Below are positions 9,364 through 13,651 of a stretch of 13,651 nt of DNA, piece after piece. Position numbers and translations under genes: made by a program. Origin of the DNA: Spirogloea muscicola (taxonomy: Eukaryota > Streptophyta > Zygnematophyceae > Spirogloeales > Spirogloeaceae); NCBI GenBank assembly GCA_009602725.1, contig WELB01000021.1, forward strand, positions 516,097-529,747, given 5' to 3'. Positions within the stretch are counted from its first letter, which is position 1; each line of letters starts with the position of its first letter. Below the pieces are notes generated by a model. The model worked only from the letters and a program-made list of their open reading frames with translations. It searched no databases and was not told where the DNA came from.

Positions 9364-9984
9364 CGCCGCCAAAGCGCAGCCTGCGCGCAAGTGGACCTCG
9401 AAGGCAAGGGACCGCTGCAAAGAGATGGCCAGTCCTTCCCGGTGGCTCGGTGCCTTTGGGTCGTGTGTCCTGCTACCGCTTGCGTTTACCTATGTCCCTA
9501 CAGCGCTGCCAAAGCGCTCCCAATACACGCAATCTTCCAAGCGCCTTTTTTGCACCGTCTCGCCGGTCGCGCCCTTGCAGCAGCCTCTGGCTTGCTCAGC
9601 GGAGTTGCTCTTCCTCCCCTCAGCTCATCTGACTTCCTACTGCTGACACGGGGTTACCAAGAGCGCCCTGTCTGCCTAGCCTGTGGCTCCGTCATGAACA
9701 CCTGTATGCATCTGGCTAGCTTTCACAGCGGCTCTTTTATTATCAGCAGCCGCGTTCGTTAGTGTCACGCCCTTTCCCGGGCCTCTCACTGCATGTGAGA
9801 GCCCACTTGCTGACGTCTTCGAACGCCCCTGCATGGCACGCCGCCACGCAGGCCAGCAGAGCGAGCAGCCCGGCTTCGATGCCGCCGGGTGGCTTGCTCA
9901 AGTGTTCAGGATGCGCCTGGCCATCTACTTGCAGAAGGAAGACGCTTCCATGGCTGGAAGAAGTGGCTCTCCCAATGGGGCCAA
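9364..9984. other. Spacer between inverted repeat copies; no supported gene, one partial repeat
   Basis: The stretch is enclosed by hairpin-repeat copies. It contains a further end motif at 9628-9655 (TCTGACTTCCTACTGCTGAC, then GGGGTTACC), preceded by a CAGCCTCTGG block like that at 10213. At 9801-9815 GAGCCCACTTGCTGACG resembles 10295-10311. Open frames exist on both strands, but none has a recognisable domain. I see no transposase. Confidence 0.6.
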
Positions 9985-10070
9985 GGGCTGTGAGAAGCCA
10001 GCCCGACAATAATTGACAAATTTCGAAGGGGCCAGACTATGAATGGGCCAGAAGCGCTATCTCAACTGGT
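9985..10070 (-). repeat. Hairpin-repeat copy with GGGCTG/CAGCCC stem
   Basis: The perfect 6-bp stem GGGCTG (9985-9990) and CAGCCC (9999-10004) flanks the loop TGAGAAGC. The right arm then gives AATTGACAAATTTCGAAGGG, GGCCAG and AGAAGCGCTA, in the same order as the copy at 1-80. A partial further arm, CCCAGAAAGAAGAATGAAC, lies near 10127-10150. Confidence 0.75.
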
Positions 10071-10212
10071 GTAGGATGAACCACTCAATAAGTACGAGTG
10101 AGAAGCCTCAAATTCAAAAGAGACCAGAGAGGCCGCCCAGAAAGAAGAATGAACAAAGGTCGCGGTCCCTAGGCTTTGCCAATCACTTGCATGCATGCCG
10201 CGCCGTGGCTGC

Positions 10213-10300
10213 TGCCTCTGGGTTCTGTCAGGGCGACGCTTTTCCGCCCTCTGATCAATCAGACTTGCACTTGCTGACTAGAGGTTCCTGAATGAGAGTC
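10213..10300 (+). repeat. Right half of the inverted repeat pair
   Basis: Matches the reverse complement of 9281-9363 over its whole length: CTGTCAGGGCGACG, TTTTCCGCC, CAGACTTGCA, CTGACTAGAGGTT and GAGAGTC are shared in order. It ends in the family's CTGACT...GGTT end motif. Confidence 0.85.
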
Positions 10301-10330
10301 CACTTGCTGACGACTTAAGGACTAGTACCC

Positions 10331-10600
10331 TGCTGTTTGCGCTTTCCGGCCCTCTCAGACCTTGTCCATTTCATTGGGCTGGCCTCTCACAGCCACTGCT
10401 GTCAATCTGGAATAGCTGTTTTCTTTTTGCGCCATCCGGCCCTCTCAGACCTTACCCATTCCTTTGGGCTGGCCTTTTTGGGCTGGCATCTCACTGCCAT
10501 TGCTGTCAATTTGGCAGAGCTGCTTTCCTTCTCACACTTATTTCGGCCCCTTTGGAACTTGTCAATTTTTATCGGGCTGGCTGTACACAGCCCTTGCCCC
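10331..10600 (+). repeat. Three tandem units of about 80-105 bases of the hairpin repeat
   Basis: Unit 1 (about 10331-10413) and unit 2 (10421-10522) share TTTGCGC, CCGGCCCTCTCAGACCTT, TTGGGCTGGC, TCTCAC, GCCA and TGCTGTCAAT in order. Unit 3 (10523-10600) shares CGGCCC, TTTGGAACTTGTC, CGGGCTGG and ACACAGCCC. Hairpin stems are at 10376-10394 and 10574-10593. Unit 2 has an internal duplication of TTTGGGCTGGC that disrupts its stem. Confidence 0.8.
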
Positions 10601-10650
10601 CTTTGCGAGGCCACCATCTTGCTGTTGAACAACAGCTCTTCCGATTTGAC

Positions 10651-10765
10651 GCAGGGGCTGTGAAAAGCCAGCCCAGAAAGAATGGACAAGGTCCAAAGGG
10701 CCGGAAGGCGCCTAAATCACATTCCTATTGCCTCTGACTTGCGGCTGCTGACACGGGGTTACTAA
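10651..10765 (-). repeat. Hairpin-repeat copy facing the tandem array
   Basis: The perfect stem GGGCTG (10655-10660) and CAGCCC (10669-10674) flanks the loop TGAAAAGC. It continues with AGAAAGAATGGACAAGGTCC and GGGCCGGAAGGCGCC, the inverse of the arm in the tandem units at 10331-10600. A + oriented end motif, CTCTGACTTGCGGCTGCTGA with CGGGGTTAC, follows at 10731-10763. Confidence 0.8.
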
Positions 10766-10799
10766 GTTCCCATTCGCTGTAGTCTCTTGCATGGCTGTG

Positions 10800-10940
10800 T
10801 ACTTTTGGCGCATGTCGGCCCCCTTTGGACCTTGGTCTTTCTGGGCTGGCTTTCCACAGCCCCCGCCACCTTACATGGGAAGAGCTGTTCCTTGCCAGGC
10901 TGCAAGCTACTCTGACTTGCCGCTGACTAGGGGTTAGAAG
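10800..10940 (+). repeat. Hairpin-repeat copy with stem and end motif
   Basis: ACTTTTGGCGC, GTCGGCCCCCTTTGGACCTT and GGTCTTTCTGGGCTGGC lead into the stem GGGCTG (10843-10848) and CAGCCC (10857-10862). The end motif CTCTGACTTGCCGCTGACTA with GGGGTTAG follows at 10911-10937. From the end motif at 10731 to this one is about 180 bases, which may be the full unit length. Confidence 0.8.
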
Positions 10941-11773
10941 AGTAACATTTGATAATTCGATAGCCTATCAGCTGCAAATTTGTGCAGTTGCCAATCAGCA
11001 TACCGTGCGGACCCCTCCTCGGCCCTCACAGAGCACCACTTTAAGCAACAATTTGCAACAAGCTGTGCTGGCTGCAGCCATAAGCATGAGTGCACTGCGA
11101 CCACCTGAACGTGCCAAGCACGGGCATACCGCAGCTCGTTGCCATCACATCTTCTGCGCCACGATTACCAACTTCACGGCGAATACTTCCTCCTGGCGGA
11201 CGACTTCTCTCACACTCCTGGTTTTTGACAAGCTCCAAGCTGCCCTCTTTGCTTTAAGCTGGCAGCAGCAACAATCAAGGTAACAGTGGCCATGTGTGTA
11301 ACTGCTCTTGCACTCAAGTTGACTGCCCCCTTACTGGCCAAGCAGTGCGCAGGTTTTGAGTCAAAAAACCCTTGCGTCTTTGGCACTCATCTGATAATGG
11401 CAATTCAGTCTTGTGCGTATTATCCGAGTAAGTCTGGCTTGTATACATAGTTGCGGGGCCAAGATGACCGCACACATCCGGGGTCGTCCTCTAAGCCTGC
11501 CACCAGAAGCGGCAGTAGCGACCACGACACAAGGCAGCCGTGGCAGTGGCATCGGCTTGCGATGCAATCTACAATAACTGCAGGCTGTTGCGAGCCAAAG
11601 CCACAGTTTTATTCCTCGCAAGTGCCTGGGCGGGCACAGCCGGCGACAGCATGATCTCACGAAAACCCGCCAATGTCAGGAGTGAGTATCAAGGGCTAAT
11701 GCAGTATAAGTTATTGATGATGAGCGCTGCCGCCGCCCTGTTGAGCACGGTGGAGATGGCGGCACAGCGACGC
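10941..11773. other. Region without a supported gene
   Basis: The GC content is lower than in the flanking coding regions and the frames are short. Possible minus-strand 3' exons or the 3' UTR of the gene at 11.8-13.6 kb would lie at the right end. I could not fix a splice acceptor or terminal stop with confidence. No repeat copy was found here. Confidence 0.5.
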
Positions 11774-13557
11774 TTATGTTGGGCAGGCGAGCACTGACAC
11801 GGGGCTGTGCCCGGCAGCACGTTGGCGCACCTTGAGCTTCTTGAAATCCAGCTCAATGAACTCGTCACTTGCGTCTGAGCCAAGGCTTGACATCCGTGAC
11901 AGTGCATCCCCTCCTGGCGCCGCGGCCTTGTCTCCGTCATAGCTGTCCATGCCGAGACCACGACCGCCTACGCAGCTGGCCGGTACATTGAGGAGCTGCA
12001 CCGGCAGCTCAAGAACCAAACCATGCTGGTGCTTCAGCCCCGCACCTGCACTTTCGCTGCTGGCCGGCACTGCGACCTGAGACTGCACATGCTCGCCAGC
12101 GCTAGCATCCTCGCTGCGCAGCTCCACCGAGTGCTCGGTTACGGCCACCGCATTCCCTGCATCGTGAGGAGGCACAACACCGAAAGCATGCCTGACCGGC
12201 ACCCTGCCCTCGTTCCTGCACACAAGCTCGGGCACAGCAGCTTCCTGCTGGGGTGTCACCAAACGCCCGCCAGACGCCGCGCTCCGCAACTGCACCAGCG
12301 CTGTCGCAGTGAAGCGCTCCTGCTCGTAGCTCGCGCGCTGCAGCTCCAATGAGCTCCTCAGCCTCGCCTCGAGATCCAGTGGCCCGGCACTGGAGGGAGC
12401 AGGGATGACGGCCGGGCTGCCGGAGCCGTCAGCCAGCAACGCTGTTGGCAGGCTGAGGGCGCGGCGGTGCGCAGGGTCGCAGCTTGCCGGCAGCATGCGC
12501 TGACCCTTCCCGACATTGCGAGCTGGGTGCGACCGCCGGAACGCCGTCGCCAGGCCGCAACCCAGGCCGCCTCCGAACCTGCTCCGCCTTCGGCCCTGCA
12601 TCGCGCCAGCCACGTCCAGCCATCAGAATCTCAAATGCTCCACAAGCTGCCGCTGCAGCGGAAGCCACCATCGCCATCTCTACGAGAGAGACATGACTTG
12701 GCATCCGGGTCGCGGCAGCTCACAAGTATCCAGCTGTCGTTGTCACTGTCCCCCTCCTCTTCAGAGCTGTCGATGACAGCGAGCTCGTGCTCGGCGGCAC
12801 CCGCTGCGAGGCCGCCCGCATCCACATGACATCCGTCCCACAGGAAGCGTCCCAGGATGAAGGCCCCCTCCGACTGCAGCAGAGGCAATGCGAGAGTCAG
12901 CTAACAACGCAACGTACAGCGCTGACGTACAATCGCAAGTAGATGGTGCAAAGGCTTGGTTCCGACAGCCAGCGGCGCACCTGGTTGGCTTTGCCCAGGG
13001 TGGCCGCCAGGGCCGGGCTGGCGGCAGCCGCGAGCGCAGCGGCGGCGGCAGCGGTGTCGTCCTCCCCAGACCAGCCGTCGCTCATGCTGGCGACCTCTGC
13101 CGCGGTGTTGCCATTCGTCGGCCTGCTGCTGCTTGCACTGGACGGCTCTTGCCACAGAGCTGCCGCCTCTGCGACCGCGCTACAGCCGTTGCCCGTTCTT
13201 ATGTCCAGCCGCTGTGACAGCCCACCAGAGGCACAAGCATAACACAGTCAGGGCCTGCCCAGAAGTGTAGGCACTGCCAATGCCATTTGAGGACAGCGTG
13301 TTCGATTCATGGCTAGCGCAGGCTGAGCATGGCAAAGGGCGCTGCAGTCGTACTGGGAGAGGCTGCGCAGGGCTCAGCAAGCGGCCGCTGGGCCCGGGCA
13401 GCGACTGGGCGGGCTCTGAAGCCGGCGCCGCCATCCCGTCCGGCGCCGCCCGCGCTCTGCCGCCGCCGAGCCCGACCGAGCGGCAGAGGGTCAGCATGGC
13501 CGGCCGTCGGCAGCCCAGTCGGCAGCGCCATTCGGCGGCAGCGCCTGCCGCGGCCAT
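11774..13557 (-). CDS. Unrecognised multi-exon gene: acidic, disordered protein with LIR-like motifs
   Basis: I do not recognise the family. Best-supported exons in coding order: 13557-13354 (start ATG or a later Met), 13211-12981 and 12873-12724, all phase 0 with introns of 142 and 107 bases. Exon 2 starts RLDIRTGNGCSAVAEAAALW and ends LGKANQ at a GTGCGC donor. Exon 3 starts SEGAFILGRFLWDG and ends SEEEGDSDNDSWIL at a GTGAGC donor. A long open frame runs to 11774; an acceptor at 12499 (phase 0) would join it after a 224-base intron. It includes LEARLRSSLELQRASYEQER and SDASDEFIELDFKKLK. A GTGCGC donor at 11830 may lead to a further exon; otherwise translation stops at TAA after ACPT (11776-11774). 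The N-terminus is Arg/Ala-rich and could be a targeting peptide. DEFIEL fits the acidic [WFY]xx[LIV] Atg8-interaction pattern. Confidence 0.55.
12724..12873 (-). other. Exon ending in an acidic patch and SWIL, just before a splice donor
   Basis: The 50-codon exon runs from a CTCTGCTGCAG acceptor to an ATACTT|GTGAGC donor. Its last 17 residues are IDSSEEEGDSDNDSWIL. If the donor is skipped, the next codon is Val, making DSWILV, a canonical LIR/AIM with an acidic lead. If it is used, the fourth motif position depends on the next exon. The frame after skipping stays open for 30 codons and then stops. Confidence 0.6.
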
Positions 13558-13651
13558 GGAATTGGAGTACCAGCGGGCGAGGTGGGTACGAGGCTCACGG
13601 CTCTGGCGCGCGGCCCGGCGGCGGCGAGAGGCGCGGCGCGGCGCCGCCGTC
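13320..13651 (+). other. Competing + strand open frame at the window edge
   Basis: After a possible acceptor (GGCTAGCGCAG at 13309-13319) one + frame stays open to about 13578. It includes GPGSDWAGSEAGAAIPSG, PPPSPTERQRVSM and AAAMELEYQRAR, followed by a possible AG|GTGGGT donor. It overlaps the proposed first exon of the minus-strand gene. I favour the minus strand because its intron and phases agree with two downstream exons, but the + strand cannot be excluded without flanking sequence. Confidence 0.25.

Noticed and set aside
9391-10016. Open frames inside the inverted repeat pair as a possible transposase
   Set aside because: None shows a DDE, reverse transcriptase or other mobile-element motif, and several contain repeat-family end motifs.
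12606-12704. Possible extra minus exon with CGAFEILMAGRGWRDAGPK
   Set aside because: It reads naturally, but it would need an intron of about 46 bases before it, far shorter than any other here, and an awkward TAGAG acceptor. It is left out of the preferred model.
13296-13316. GTTCGATTC resembling a tRNA T-loop
   Set aside because: The flanking bases do not pair as a T-stem, and no acceptor, D or anticodon arm could be built around it on either strand.

Overview
The window looks like nuclear DNA of a green alga or another early-diverging member of the green plant lineage. Genes are split by many short introns (about 105-260 bases). Donors are GT or, once, GC; acceptors are mostly CAG. Exons are GC-rich with G/C-rich third codon positions. 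Two genes belong to families I know mainly from plants. No prokaryotic operons, rRNA, tRNA or CRISPR were seen.

Region 1-157 is a copy of a dispersed repeat that recurs at 9.2-10.9 kb. From about 261 to 5102 (+) lies the gene for a BLISTER-like coiled-coil protein. It has a very long Pro/Ala/Ser-rich disordered exon, then ten short exons that align almost residue by residue with the plant BLISTER coiled coil and its conserved C-terminal tail. Its true 5' end is unresolved: either upstream of the window, or obscured by an 11-unit CCG tract where the reading frames conflict.

Convergent to it, from 8674 down to 5591 (-), is a 13-exon gene for an ankyrin-repeat/RING E3 ubiquitin ligase of the XB3/XBAT type. 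I rebuilt it exon by exon; all junction phases agree and the predicted protein is 367 residues with a complete C3HC4 RING.

Region 8675-11830 has no gene I can support. Its middle (about 9.2-10.94 kb) is a cluster of direct, tandem and inverted copies of a short repeat built around a GGGCTG...CAGCCC hairpin.

Region 11.8-13.56 kb (-) carries part of an unrecognised multi-exon gene. Its protein is acidic and largely disordered, with segments resembling Atg8-interacting (LIR/AIM) motifs. The last 300 bases also have open frames on the + strand, so strand assignment at that edge is less certain.

The genes do not form an obvious pathway. The BLISTER-like protein suggests chromatin or stress regulation, the XB3-like protein protein turnover, and the third is unknown. 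The most novel items are the hairpin repeat family, the BLISTER-like gene with its GC-AG intron and ambiguous 5' frame, and the unidentified LIR-bearing gene.
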